DNA of 22,869 nt from assembly GCA_040510075.1 (NCBI GenBank), contig JBEVJT010000342.1:1-22869 (forward strand), read 5' to 3'. The DNA comes from VAZQ01 sp040510075 (lineage in GTDB: Bacteria; Pseudomonadota; Alphaproteobacteria; Rhizobiales; Xanthobacteraceae). Made by a program: the position numbers and the translations under genes. Each line of letters begins with the position of its first letter. Positions within the stretch are counted from its first letter, which is position 1. Positions 1 through 7,344 of the stretch are shown piece after piece. The notes below the pieces were generated by a model. It did not search any database. It saw only the letters and a program-made list of their open reading frames with translations, and was not told the DNA's origin.

Positions 1-652
1 GTTCGAAGGCCTGGAGCATGGGTGTGGGCCCGCAGCAATAAAGATGCGCGTCCGGCGGCGCCGCGGCGACAATCCCTGCCACGTCGAGCACTTTGCCTCC
101 GTTCTCGTCATCGAAGTGAAAGCGCGCAGACCCGAACTCCCCAAGGCGTTCCACAAAAGCCATATCGCTGCGGGAGCGGCAGGCGTAATGAAGCTGCCAT
201 GAGTGGCCGAGCTTGTGCAGTCGCTGCACCATGCACCAGATCGGCGTAATCCCGATACCGCCCGCGAGCAGGACCACATCGCTTGCGCTCTCCGCCAGGG
301 GAAAATTGTTGCGTGGAGTGCTGATGGTGAGGGTCTGGCCCACGCGCAGTTCCTCATGCACGCAGCGCGATCCGCCCCGGCTTGCCGGGTCGCGCTTCAC
401 GGCGATCATGTAGGTTTCCGGGCGCGGTTCGGGCTCCAGCAATGAGTATTGGCGCACGATCCCGTTCGGCAGATGCAAACCGATGTGCGCGCCGGGCGCA
501 TAGGAGGGCAGCGGCGTGCCGGCAACGTTGCTGAGCTCGTAGATATTGGTATCCCGTGCAGCGTAGCGGATCGCAGTGATACGGACGCTGAGCAGCGAAT
601 CGTTCTTTTGCGAAGCTGCGTCGCCGGCGTTTTTTTCTGCGGTTTCGTTCAC
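1..652 (-). CDS. PDR/VanB-family flavin oxidoreductase, C-terminus off the window (partial)
   Basis: The reading frame is open from a GTG at 652 to the left edge (217 codons). It reads as the FMN and NAD-binding part of a phthalate dioxygenase reductase-like protein, which passes electrons from NAD(P)H through FMN to an iron-sulfur centre and then to a partner oxygenase. Visible motifs are RQYSL at residues 67-71 (flavin binding), GGIGITP at about 131-137 (nucleotide binding) and CGPTPM near the truncated end. Family members finish with a plant-type [2Fe-2S] ferredoxin domain of about 90 residues; here that would lie beyond position 1, so its presence is unproven. The start lies only five bases after the stop of the monooxygenase gene, so the two are almost certainly one transcript and the reductase probably serves that oxygenase. 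No better start is visible in frame upstream. Family assignment is firm; the partner is inferred. Confidence 0.88.
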   Translation of the reverse strand, partial: MNETAEKNAGDAASQKNDSLLSVRITAIRYAARDTNIYELSNVAGTPLPSYAPGAHIGLHLPNGIVRQYSLLEPEPRPETYMIAVKRDPASRGGSRCVHEELRVGQTLTISTPRNNFPLAESASDVVLLAGGIGITPIWCMVQRLHKLGHSWQLHYACRSRSDMAFVERLGEFGSARFHFDDENGGKVLDVAGIVAAAPPDAHLYCCGPTPMLQAFE

Positions 653-657
653 TGCGT

Positions 658-2136
658 TCAGTGCCGCGATGCCGTCAGCTCGTCCTGCAGCTCGTACGAG
701 GCGAGGAGATCGTCTACGAGGCCTGTCGCCGATTTCCAGTCGTAGGTCCGGAAACTGTGTCCGGCAGTGACGAACCGCGCCCCGGCATAAAACATTTCGT
801 ATTGGGTGTGGCGCGAGCCGAATTCCGAGCCGATTGCATCCCAGGCGGCTTTCAGGAACTTCACCTTCTGCTCCGGCTCCATGGTCGCCGAGCGCTGCGT
901 CTTGCTGATGATTTCCTTGAGCTTCGCGTCGCCGAAGTCGCGGAAAGATGAAGGCAGCATGATGAGCGCGCCGCCCGCAAGCTCCCGCACCACGTTGACG
1001 AGCCTGGGATAGAGGTCCTGCGTGAGCACCTGGGCGGAATACATGAAATGCTTGTTGGGTACCCGCCATTCCCCGAATTGCGTGCCGCTCGCCTCCATGC
1101 CCGAGAGCATCGCCTCGACCATGCTCGCCTGCGCGGCGAGGTGGCCGAGCTGCTCGCGCACGGAGGGAATATCGGTGGTGCCGATCGCCTCGGTGAGCCG
1201 CCGGGCGAGGCCGACTAAAAACCTGATCTTCACCGAGAGCCGGATCTGCGCCTGATAGTTCTGGTACGCGTGGCCCTGCGTGTCGTGGAACTGCGCGCGG
1301 CACAGATCGGGATCCTTGTAAACGAACACACGCTCCCAAGGGACCTTGACGTCGTCGAAATACATGAGCGCGTCGTTCTCATCGAAACGTGACGCCAGCG
1401 GGTTGTCGAAGACCGACATGGCGCTTGATTCGTATGACTTGCGCGAAAGAACGCGCAGGCCCTTGGCGTTCATGGGCAGCACGCAGGAAAATGCCAGATC
1501 CTCCTCACCCGACTTGAGCGGCTGCAGGTTTGCGACCAGCACCTCGTTGGCCATGATCGAACTCGTGCCAAGCATCTTCGCGCCCCGGAGGGTCATCCCG
1601 GCCGAGTCCTCGTCGACAATCCGGGCCACCAGGTCTTCCTTCTGCTCGCCCCAGTCCTTGGCACGTTCCGCCTGCGGATTGATGATCACATAGGTGAGAA
1701 ACAGGTCGTTTTTGCTCGCGTAGTCGAAATAATCGGCGAGTGCCTTGGCGCGTTCTAGACTGCGGCGGCGAAATACCTCGATGCCCATGCGCTGGCCGAC
1801 GAGGGCAGAGGCGACGTGGTCCGGGGAGCGGCCCAGGAAACCGTACGACACCGCCGCCCAGGCCTGCAGCGCCTTGCGCCGCAGCACCATCTCCTCGTAG
1901 CTGCGCGGCATCTGCCAGCCGCGGTTGACGCGGACGTTCGAGCCGTCCGGCAGAAATGTCATCAGCTCGAGGTTCTCCGGTCGCGCCTGGAAATCATAGA
2001 GCGAGGCAGCCGAGCGCACCGCGTTGCGAAACGCCGGATGCTCCGTGACATCGCCGGCGAGCTTTCCGTCAATGTAAACGGTGCGTCCGTCGCGCAGCGA
2101 TTGGATGTGCTCGGCTCCGGTCTTGCAGACAGTCAT
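658..2136 (-). CDS. HpaB-family flavin-dependent aromatic hydroxylase (4-hydroxyphenylacetate 3-monooxygenase-like oxygenase component)
   Basis: The product has 492 residues, the usual length of the large component of 4-hydroxyphenylacetate 3-hydroxylase. Family enzymes use reduced flavin and O2 to add a hydroxyl ortho to a phenolic group. Family landmarks are an N-terminal helical domain, the segment GRSPDH at 102-107, a ND-L stretch near 143 and INPQ at 152-155. In characterised HpaB enzymes an Arg-Tyr-His set holds the substrate (GRSPDY and a TH before the NPQ segment). Here the Arg is kept, the Tyr is His107 and the His is Tyr149, so the substrate is probably not 4-hydroxyphenylacetate itself. 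I chose the ATG at 2136 because AAGGAA lies a suitable distance upstream; the frame stays open to 2274, but that extension looks non-coding. It is the first gene of an operon with the reductase at 652. Confidence 0.9.
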   Translation of the reverse strand: MTVCKTGAEHIQSLRDGRTVYIDGKLAGDVTEHPAFRNAVRSAASLYDFQARPENLELMTFLPDGSNVRVNRGWQMPRSYEEMVLRRKALQAWAAVSYGFLGRSPDHVASALVGQRMGIEVFRRRSLERAKALADYFDYASKNDLFLTYVIINPQAERAKDWGEQKEDLVARIVDEDSAGMTLRGAKMLGTSSIMANEVLVANLQPLKSGEEDLAFSCVLPMNAKGLRVLSRKSYESSAMSVFDNPLASRFDENDALMYFDDVKVPWERVFVYKDPDLCRAQFHDTQGHAYQNYQAQIRLSVKIRFLVGLARRLTEAIGTTDIPSVREQLGHLAAQASMVEAMLSGMEASGTQFGEWRVPNKHFMYSAQVLTQDLYPRLVNVVRELAGGALIMLPSSFRDFGDAKLKEIISKTQRSATMEPEQKVKFLKAAWDAIGSEFGSRHTQYEMFYAGARFVTAGHSFRTYDWKSATGLVDDLLASYELQDELTASRH

Positions 2137-2233
2137 AAGGGGTTCCTTCCCTCGTCTTCTTGCTGCTCTGGTAGCTTGGCGCGGCTCGTCAGATAGAACA
2201 ATGGTGCGCAGCTTTTCAATGCCATGAGCCGAT

Positions 2234-2323
2234 GCTAGAGCGGACCAGTGTGGCGGTTCAGAAGTCCGCATCATTCTCGCCGCGAGCCCGAAATGCGGAC
2301 TTCTGAACCAAAGGCCACGCTAG
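2234..2323. repeat. palindromic element 1, 17-bp perfect arms
   Basis: The arms GGTTCAGAAGTCCGCAT (2255-2271) and ATGCGGACTTCTGAACC (2293-2309) are perfect inverted repeats around a 21-base spacer. Weaker inverted similarity extends outwards to CTAG on both sides (2235-2238 and 2320-2323), giving an element of about 90 bp that could fold into one long hairpin. It may be a REP/MITE-like element or a paired operator. Its arms resemble those of the next palindrome (the GAAGTYCGCA core is shared). Confidence 0.75.
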
Positions 2324-2337
2324 GTGAATAAGCTGGT

Positions 2338-2408
2338 AGTGTCCTTAGATCCCGAAGTTCGCAATCGAGCGTGCCGCATAATCATGCGAACTTCGGAATC
2401 GGGACACT
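2338..2408. repeat. palindromic element 2, related to element 1
   Basis: The arms CCGAAGTTCGCA (2352-2363) and TGCGAACTTCGG (2385-2396) are perfect inverted repeats with a 21-base spacer. Allowing one mismatch, they extend by GAT/ATC on the outside, and the outermost AGTGTCC (2338-2344) is matched by GGACACT (2402-2408). The arm core differs from that of element 1 by single bases. The element ends 44 bp before the substrate-binding protein start, so it overlaps the likely promoter or leader of the transporter operon. Confidence 0.75.
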
Positions 2409-2452
2409 AGCCTTTTTCTTCTCGGCAATACCTGAAAAATCGGAGAGAGCTG

Positions 2453-3676
2453 ATGAAACTCCTCAACCAAAGCGCTGGCGCGGCTTTGGTCGCGCTCGCA
2501 CTCACCCTCGTCTTGATCAGCCCCGGCGCGGCGCAGAAGCTTGCCGGTCGCGAGCTGGTTCTTGGGGCGATCGTTCCCAGCAGCGGGCCCTTCGCCGAGT
2601 GGGGCCGGACGAACACGGTCACGCTGAAAATGCTGGAGAAGCAGGTGAATGATGCCGGGGGCATCGAGGGGGCCAAGCTGCGCATCGTCATCTACGACGA
2701 CGCCGCGCGTCCGGCCCAGGCCACGAATGCGCTGCGCAAGCTCGCGGGCGACGACCAGGTGCTGGCTCTTGCGGGTCCGCTGACGAGCAGCACATGCGAG
2801 GTTGCTTTCCCGGTCGCAAACGAGATGCAGGTGACCGCCACTTCGCAGGCATCGTCCAAGCCGGGAGTGGCGAAAGCCAATCGCCCCTGGGCTTTCCGCA
2901 ACACCATCGACGAGGGCATCCTGGCGAAGACCACGGTTCCGTACTTCAAGAACGCTTTCAACATCCGCTCGGTCGCGATCATCTACGATGCCAAGGACGC
3001 GACGGCCTCCGTCGTCGGCACGCGCATCATGCCGGCCGTGTTGAAGGAAAACGGCCTTACCATTGTGAATGAGAATGACCTGCTCTCGTTCAACACCGGC
3101 GATCTGGACGTGAGCGCGCAGGTAACGAAGATGAAATCGCTCAGTCCGGACGGCGTGATGGTCAGCGCCGATTACAGCCAGGGTGTTACCGTCCTCCGCG
3201 AGATGAAGCGCCAGGGATTGATGAAGCCGGTCGTCGGCGCGACGCAGCTCATCTCTTCCGCGATCCTGAAAGCAGCGCCTGAGATTCCGATCGTCTCGCC
3301 GGCCACGTTCTACGCGACCATGAAAGCCGAGAAGGCGCAGAAGTTCGTGGCCGCGCTGCAGCCTTTGCTGCGCAAGGAAAGCGGCCTGCCACCCGAGATC
3401 GAGCCGAGCATGTATGATGCCAATATCTATGAGATCATGAACATGTATATCGAGGGTGTGAGAAAAGCCGCCGTCACGCTCAAGGCCGAGGATCTGCAAA
3501 CCGACCGCAAGAAGATCCGGGACCATATGGAGCAGCTCACGGGCTTCGAAGGGCTCGGCGGGCCGATCGGCTTCAACGCCGACGGTGATGCCGTCAAGGC
3601 GTTCTACATCGTGCAGGGGCAGAACGGATCGTGGGAAACGAAGGTGCGTGGCTGCAGCGCAGGCTCCGGCTGCTGA
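2453..3676 (+). CDS. branched-chain-amino-acid-type ABC transporter substrate-binding protein
   Basis: The 407-residue product is a periplasmic ligand-binding protein of the LivK/Peripla_BP_6 type. It begins with a signal peptide: Lys near the N-terminus, a hydrophobic stretch at about 9-24 and an Ala-Ala-Gln cleavage site around residue 28. The mature protein opens with the usual family pattern (GAIVPSSGPFAEWG). The ATG at 2453 follows a good ribosome binding site. Permease and ATPase genes follow, so this protein supplies the ligand to that transporter. Proteins of this class in Hyphomicrobiales often bind aromatic acids, amides or other carboxylates rather than leucine, and the divergent hydroxylase fits that, but the ligand cannot be read from the sequence. 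The C-terminus carries an odd short tail with two cysteines (CSAGSGC). Confidence 0.92.
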   Translation: MKLLNQSAGAALVALALTLVLISPGAAQKLAGRELVLGAIVPSSGPFAEWGRTNTVTLKMLEKQVNDAGGIEGAKLRIVIYDDAARPAQATNALRKLAGDDQVLALAGPLTSSTCEVAFPVANEMQVTATSQASSKPGVAKANRPWAFRNTIDEGILAKTTVPYFKNAFNIRSVAIIYDAKDATASVVGTRIMPAVLKENGLTIVNENDLLSFNTGDLDVSAQVTKMKSLSPDGVMVSADYSQGVTVLREMKRQGLMKPVVGATQLISSAILKAAPEIPIVSPATFYATMKAEKAQKFVAALQPLLRKESGLPPEIEPSMYDANIYEIMNMYIEGVRKAAVTLKAEDLQTDRKKIRDHMEQLTGFEGLGGPIGFNADGDAVKAFYIVQGQNGSWETKVRGCSAGSGC

Positions 3677-3705
3677 GCTAAGTTTGCACCGCTCTGTCCT
3701 TTTAC

Positions 3706-3725
3706 ACCTCCCCTTGCAGGGAGGT
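3706..3725 (+). other. intercistronic stem-loop between substrate-binding protein and permease genes
   Basis: ACCTCCC, the loop CTTGCA and GGGAGGT form a perfect 7-bp hairpin 29 bases after the stop of the substrate-binding protein. No T-run follows, so it is unlikely to be a full terminator. Such hairpins are often found after binding-protein genes, where they protect the upstream mRNA and let the binding protein be made in excess over the permeases. That role is inferred here. Confidence 0.5.
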
Positions 3726-3755
3726 ATGAGGACGTCTTAACCCCGGCGCCTGAAC

Positions 3756-4631
3756 GTGCTGCTGCAGCAACTCGTCAACGGCCTTACCCTCGGCGCTGTC
3801 TACACGCTGATTGCGCTCTCGTTCTCCCTGGTCATGGGGATATTCGGCATCCTCAATCTTGCGATTGCCGAGCTTTTCATGATCGGCGGTTATCTCGGAT
3901 TTACCGCGATCGGCGCGCATCTGCCGCTGCCCGTCGCGGTCTTGCTGGGCCTGTGCGGGGGAGCCGTGCTCGCGATCGTTATCGAGAAGATCGCCTACGA
4001 GCCCCTGCGCGATGCCTCGCTGATCACACCCATGTTGAGTACGCTCGGCTGCTCGCTCATTCTGCAGAATCTGGCGACGAATCTCTGGGGCTCGGACCCG
4101 CTGCAGCTTCCTGATGAATTGCTGGGGGCGCAGTTGCGCTTAGGTCCGGTGACGATCGGTTCGATGCAAGTCGTGGTGCTTGCCGCCTCCGTGCTGCTCG
4201 TCGCGGTTCTCGGCCTCGTGATCCAGCGCACGCGCATGGGCCGGGCGGTGCGTGCCGTGGCCGAAAACCGCGATGTGGCGCGCCTGCTTGGTGTTTCGGC
4301 AAGCGGCGTCACGCTTCTCGTATTCATTTTGTCGGGCGCGCTCGCGGGCGCAGCCGGTGTTCTCATCGGACTGCATTATGCGGCGATCACGCCTTATGTG
4401 GGTGTCGAGACGGGTCTCAAGGCCATCGCCGTCATGGTGGTGGGGGGCGTCACACGCATTTGGGGCGCGCTCGCCGTGGGTCCGCTAATCGGCATGCTCG
4501 AAGTGCTCACCGTGGCCTATGGCGGCTCGCAGATTCGCGATCTTGTGGTCTACGGGTTCATGATTCTCATTTTGCTCGTCCGGCCGCAAGGCTTGCTGGG
4601 CGGGGGAAAAGTCGACGTGGGACGCGTGTAG
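3756..4631 (+). CDS. livH: branched-chain amino acid-type ABC transporter permease (LivH family)
   Basis: The 291-residue, very hydrophobic protein fits the LivH permease family in length and opening (LLQQLVNGLTLGAVYTLIAL) and has about eight membrane segments. It includes the conserved cytoplasmic stretch around residues 150-185 (GRAVRAVAENRDVARLLGV) that contacts the ATPases. It forms one half of the inner-membrane channel with the next gene product. The start is a GTG at 3756 without a clear Shine-Dalgarno, 79 bases after the binding-protein gene. The stop overlaps the next start (TAGTG), which implies translational coupling. The symbol reflects the family, not a proven leucine substrate. 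Confidence 0.92.
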   Translation: MLLQQLVNGLTLGAVYTLIALSFSLVMGIFGILNLAIAELFMIGGYLGFTAIGAHLPLPVAVLLGLCGGAVLAIVIEKIAYEPLRDASLITPMLSTLGCSLILQNLATNLWGSDPLQLPDELLGAQLRLGPVTIGSMQVVVLAASVLLVAVLGLVIQRTRMGRAVRAVAENRDVARLLGVSASGVTLLVFILSGALAGAAGVLIGLHYAAITPYVGVETGLKAIAVMVVGGVTRIWGALAVGPLIGMLEVLTVAYGGSQIRDLVVYGFMILILLVRPQGLLGGGKVDVGRV

Positions 4632-5464
4632 TGTCGACGTATTACGCGGGCCTCCTTGCCGATGTCGGCATTCTCTTCCTTGGCGGGCTCAGCGTCTACA
4701 TCATACTGACCACGGGGCAGCTCTCGCTCGGCAATGCGGGCTTCATGGCCGTAGGCGCCTATGTGGCTTCCTATCTGACCGTAACAGCCGCAGTTCCGAT
4801 AAGCATCGCGATCCTCGCGGCCGCCATGATCTCGGGCGCAATTGGTGTGCTCGTGGGATTTCCTGCGCTTCGGTTGCGGGGAATCTACCTCGCCATGGCG
4901 ACGCTCGGCTTCGGCGAGATGGTGCGAAGCTTCTTTTTGATTTTCGAGCCCATGGGAGGTTCGGTCGGATTTCACGGGATGCGGCACATTTCCGCTGCAT
5001 ATATCTGGACCTGGGCCGTGACGGTACTGATGCTGGTGATGCTAATCGAGCGTTCGCGCATCTGGCTGGAAATGCGCGCCATCGACGACGACGAAGTCGT
5101 TGCCGAGTTGGTCGGCCTGAATGCCACGCGGATCAAAGTTGGTGCATTTGGCTTGAGCGCAGCAACCGCTGGAGTCGCGGGCGGTTTGTTCGCGCACCAC
5201 CACGTCTATATCGAACCGGGAAATTTCGGCTTCGAACGATCCATCGACTTCGTGCTCGCGGTGATCCTGGGCGGCTCGACGGTCGCTGCCGGTCCACTGC
5301 TCGGCGCGCTGCTGCTTGTGATACTGCCCGAGGCATTGCGATTCTTGGCGGATTGGCGGCTCGCTGCGTTCGGTACGCTGCTCATTGCCGTGCTGCTGCT
5401 GCGCCGGCAGGGGCTTCTCGATCGCGCGCTGCTCAGCGGCCGTCTGCGCGCCCCCATTGCATGA
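4631..5464 (+). CDS. livM: branched-chain amino acid-type ABC transporter permease (LivM family)
   Basis: The 277-residue polytopic membrane protein is of the LivM family. Recognisable parts are LTTGQLSLGNAGFMAVGAY near the N-terminus, the helix LRLRGIYLAMATLGFGEM, and the loop around MRAIDDDEVVAELVGLNAT that resembles the ATPase-coupling loop of LivH. I chose the GTG at 4631 because it overlaps the livH stop by one base and gives the normal N-terminus. Reading in from the open frame upstream would add a charged non-family extension of 57 residues. The gene ends in ATGA with the start of the next gene. It forms the heterodimeric channel with LivH. Confidence 0.92.
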   Translation: MSTYYAGLLADVGILFLGGLSVYIILTTGQLSLGNAGFMAVGAYVASYLTVTAAVPISIAILAAAMISGAIGVLVGFPALRLRGIYLAMATLGFGEMVRSFFLIFEPMGGSVGFHGMRHISAAYIWTWAVTVLMLVMLIERSRIWLEMRAIDDDEVVAELVGLNATRIKVGAFGLSAATAGVAGGLFAHHHVYIEPGNFGFERSIDFVLAVILGGSTVAAGPLLGALLLVILPEALRFLADWRLAAFGTLLIAVLLLRRQGLLDRALLSGRLRAPIA

Positions 5465-6231
5465 CTCCGACGGCCGAGGCGCCGCTCCTGCGGCTTGATG
5501 CCGTGCACAAATCGTTCGGCGGGGTACGGGCGCTTGCCGGCGTCGCTTGCGCCATCCGGCCAGGTCAGATCGTCGGCATCATAGGGCCGAATGGCGCCGG
5601 CAAGACTACGCTTTTCAACGTGATCACCGGCGCCTATCACGCCGACAGCGGCGACGTGCATCTCGATGAGCACCCAATCACGTTCTGGAAACCGCATGAG
5701 ATTGCGCGCGCGGGCGTGGCGCGCACGTTTCAGAACATCCGGCTGTTTGCGAGCATGACGGTATGGGAGCATCTTCTCGTGGCCCAGCGCCACCGCGAGT
5801 CCTGGGCGCGGCGCTTTCTTCCGACGCGCTGGGTTGATCCGGCCGCGCAGTCGCGCGCGCAGGAAGTGCTGGGGTTTTTTGGCCTGGAATGCGCGCGCGA
5901 GCGGCCGGCGCGATCGCTCCCCTACGGCATGCAGCGGCGCGTCGAGATGGCGCGCGCACTCTCATCCGACCCGAAGCTCTTGCTGCTCGACGAGCCGGTG
6001 GCCGGCATGAACGCGGAAGAGGCCGAAGAAGTGCGCTCGCTGTTGCTCAGGCTGCGCGGAACAGGGATTACCATCTTGCTCATCGAGCACGACATGACTT
6101 TCGTGATGAACCTCTGCGATTACCTCTACGTGCTGGATTTTGGCGCGCTCATCGCCCAAGGCACGCCCAGTGAAATCCGCAGCAATCCAGCCGTGCTCAA
6201 CGCCTATCTCGGGCGCGAGGATAGAGCATGA
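5461..6231 (+). CDS. livG: ABC transporter ATP-binding protein (LivG family)
   Basis: The 256-residue ATPase of the Liv-type importer has the Walker A motif GPNGAGKT at residues 42-49, a family signature LPYGMQRRVEMARAL in place of the more usual LSYGQQ form, and Walker B LLLLDEPVAGMN followed by a conserved His switch in IEHDM. The C-terminal GTPSEIRSNPAVLNAYLG tail is typical of LivG. The ATG at 5461 overlaps the livM stop (ATGA), so translation is coupled. The last codons and the stop lie inside a palindromic repeat (6224-6350), so the repeat insertion may have set the present C-terminus. The usual partner LivF follows only after 1.7 kb of unrelated genes. Confidence 0.93.
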   Translation: MTPTAEAPLLRLDAVHKSFGGVRALAGVACAIRPGQIVGIIGPNGAGKTTLFNVITGAYHADSGDVHLDEHPITFWKPHEIARAGVARTFQNIRLFASMTVWEHLLVAQRHRESWARRFLPTRWVDPAAQSRAQEVLGFFGLECARERPARSLPYGMQRRVEMARALSSDPKLLLLDEPVAGMNAEEAEEVRSLLLRLRGTGITILLIEHDMTFVMNLCDYLYVLDFGALIAQGTPSEIRSNPAVLNAYLGREDRA

Positions 6232-6350
6232 TCTCCGAAAAAAGCATGCCCTCGGGCTTGACCCGAGGGTGGGAACCGGTTCTCGGAAAAGATCATGCTC
6301 CACAAAATCTAGAGCGGGATGGCGATTCGCAAAAAAGTCATCCTGTTCTA
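6224..6350. repeat. Hyphomicrobiales-type palindromic repeat, copy A
   Basis: GAGCATGATC (6224-6233) and GATCATGCTC (6291-6300) are perfect inverted ends. Inside them is a second hairpin, CCCTCGGG (6249-6256) / CCCGAGGG (6262-6269) with a five-base loop. Outside them is an imperfect inverted pair around GCGGGATGG and TCATCCTG (6314-6348). The right half matches copy B at 20655-20753 closely (GGAACCGGTT, TCGGAAAAGATCATGCTCCA, CTAGAGC, GTCATCCTG). The inner CCCTCGGG hairpin is absent from copy B. The repeat follows and partly overlaps livG and could act as an mRNA-stabilising or terminating structure. Confidence 0.8.
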
Positions 6351-6389
6351 GTCGCGGGATGGGGTGCCGGCGCGACCCGCGCAATATGC

Positions 6390-6806
6390 TCAGGCGTGCT
6401 TGAGGCTCTCGGGCACCACCCCGCCGCTCTCGGCAAGCTTCTGCATGACTTGCTCGTGCAGCCAGATGTTCATTTCTGCTGAGCCGGTGAGCGCGCCTTT
6501 GTAGCCGAGCTCCTGGGCGAGTTCCTTGCGCGCGTTCAAGCTGCTGTCGAGGTTGAGCAGCTTCATCAGGTCGACGATGGACCGCTTCCAGTCGAGGTCC
6601 TCATCCTGTTTATCCGCGATGTTCTTGATCATGTCTTCGACTTGCGCACGCGACATGGCTTGACCAGTCGCCTGCGTTCCCGCTGCCGTCGGTGTCCCTT
6701 TTGCGGCTGGCGCAGCCGGCGCTGATCCCATACCGGCTTTGGCTGTGCTGGGCCCGGCACTGCTGTGTCCAAAAATAGCCGATGCGATTTTGCCGAAGAT
6801 GCTCAT
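6390..6806 (-). CDS. DUF3597 family protein
   Basis: The 138-residue protein matches the DUF3597 pattern: an N-terminal MSIFGKIASAIFG segment, a low-complexity Ala/Pro/Gly/Thr linker at about 17-50, and a compact helical C-terminal domain at about 51-138 (VEDMIKNIADKQDEDLDW, then SIVDLMKLLNLDSSL and ELGYKGALTGSAEMN). The C-terminal part resembles small peptidoglycan- or ligand-binding helical folds, but the family has no established function known to me. The ATG at 6806 has AGGAGG close upstream. It is transcribed against the surrounding transporter genes and is a single-gene unit. No catalytic motif or signal peptide is visible. Confidence 0.88.
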   Translation of the reverse strand: MSIFGKIASAIFGHSSAGPSTAKAGMGSAPAAPAAKGTPTAAGTQATGQAMSRAQVEDMIKNIADKQDEDLDWKRSIVDLMKLLNLDSSLNARKELAQELGYKGALTGSAEMNIWLHEQVMQKLAESGGVVPESLKHA

Positions 6807-7073
6807 GTCATGCCTCCTGGATCTGACTGCTTCCGATGCCTAGCGATCTACCGTCCCGCACAATGATCGTTTACGTCACTGCTGGCAAGGTGCAATCGTA
6901 ATGCCTGGGTTGCAAGGCGTGACTATGCAAACGTCATATGCATGCTGTCGAACGTTCGTCCGCGCCCCGCACAGACGATGAGGCGAAGTCCAGCGTAGCC
7001 ACCCACCCCGAATTCGTGCCACTATGGGATATCAAGTGGAACTGATCGGGCGGTACATGAATTGGAGGGCATT

Positions 7074-7340
7074 ATGGGTATCATCTGGACGATCATTATC
7101 GGCTTTTTGGCAGGATTGATCGCGAGGTTCATCCACCCAGGCGCTTCGAACGAGCCATCGGGCTTTATTCTGACGACCGTGTTGGGAATCGTAGGGGCGT
7201 TTGTGGCTACGTTCCTGGGACAGGCGGTCGGCTGGTATCGAGCCGGCGAGGGTGCCGGTTTGATAGGAGCGGTCGTTGGTGCCGTGATCGTGCTTGTCAT
7301 TTGGGGAATATTTGCGGGTCGCAGTCAAAGAGGAGTTTAG
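7074..7340 (+). CDS. GlsB/YeaQ/YmgE-family stress response membrane protein
   Basis: The 88-residue protein has three predicted membrane segments (about 2-18, 28-50 and 64-82) with the family hallmarks GFLAGLIARFIHPG near the N-terminus, a Gly-rich middle helix (LGIVGAFVATFLG) and a Gly-rich last helix (GAVVGAVIVLVIWG). Members sit in the inner membrane and are induced by acid, osmotic or general stress; the biochemical role is unknown. The ATG at 7074 is preceded by GGAGGG at 7064-7069. A TTG 12 bases upstream is possible but includes that ribosome binding site, so it is unlikely. It is followed after four bases by the YidB-like gene, so the two form a small operon. Confidence 0.9.
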   Translation: MGIIWTIIIGFLAGLIARFIHPGASNEPSGFILTTVLGIVGAFVATFLGQAVGWYRAGEGAGLIGAVVGAVIVLVIWGIFAGRSQRGV

Positions 7341-7344
7341 GAAA

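Larger units (their letters stand above)
2137..2452. other. divergent intergenic region between the hydroxylase operon and the ABC transporter operon
   Basis: About 315 bp without a supported gene separate two divergent start codons. It must contain the promoters of both operons. The central part is occupied by two large palindromes listed separately (2234-2323 and 2338-2408). A purine-rich ribosome binding site (GGAGAGAG) lies just before the ATG at 2453, and AAGGAA precedes the ATG at 2136 on the other strand. I could not assign -35/-10 elements with confidence. Confidence 0.6.

Noticed and set aside
2137..2274. 46-residue N-terminal extension of the HpaB-like protein
   Set aside because: It is basic and not family-like, has no ribosome binding site at its start, and runs into the palindromic element; the ATG at 2136 gives the normal family N-terminus.
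2345..3526. 393-codon open frame on the minus strand opposite the substrate-binding protein
   Set aside because: Composition is Arg/His/Asp-rich without a family pattern, and the plus-strand gene has a signal peptide and family motifs.
6949..6958. perfect 10-bp palindrome CGAACGTTCG between the DUF3597 and YmgE-like genes
   Set aside because: A short palindrome of this size is expected by chance in high-G+C DNA, and no second copy or promoter element was seen to support an operator.
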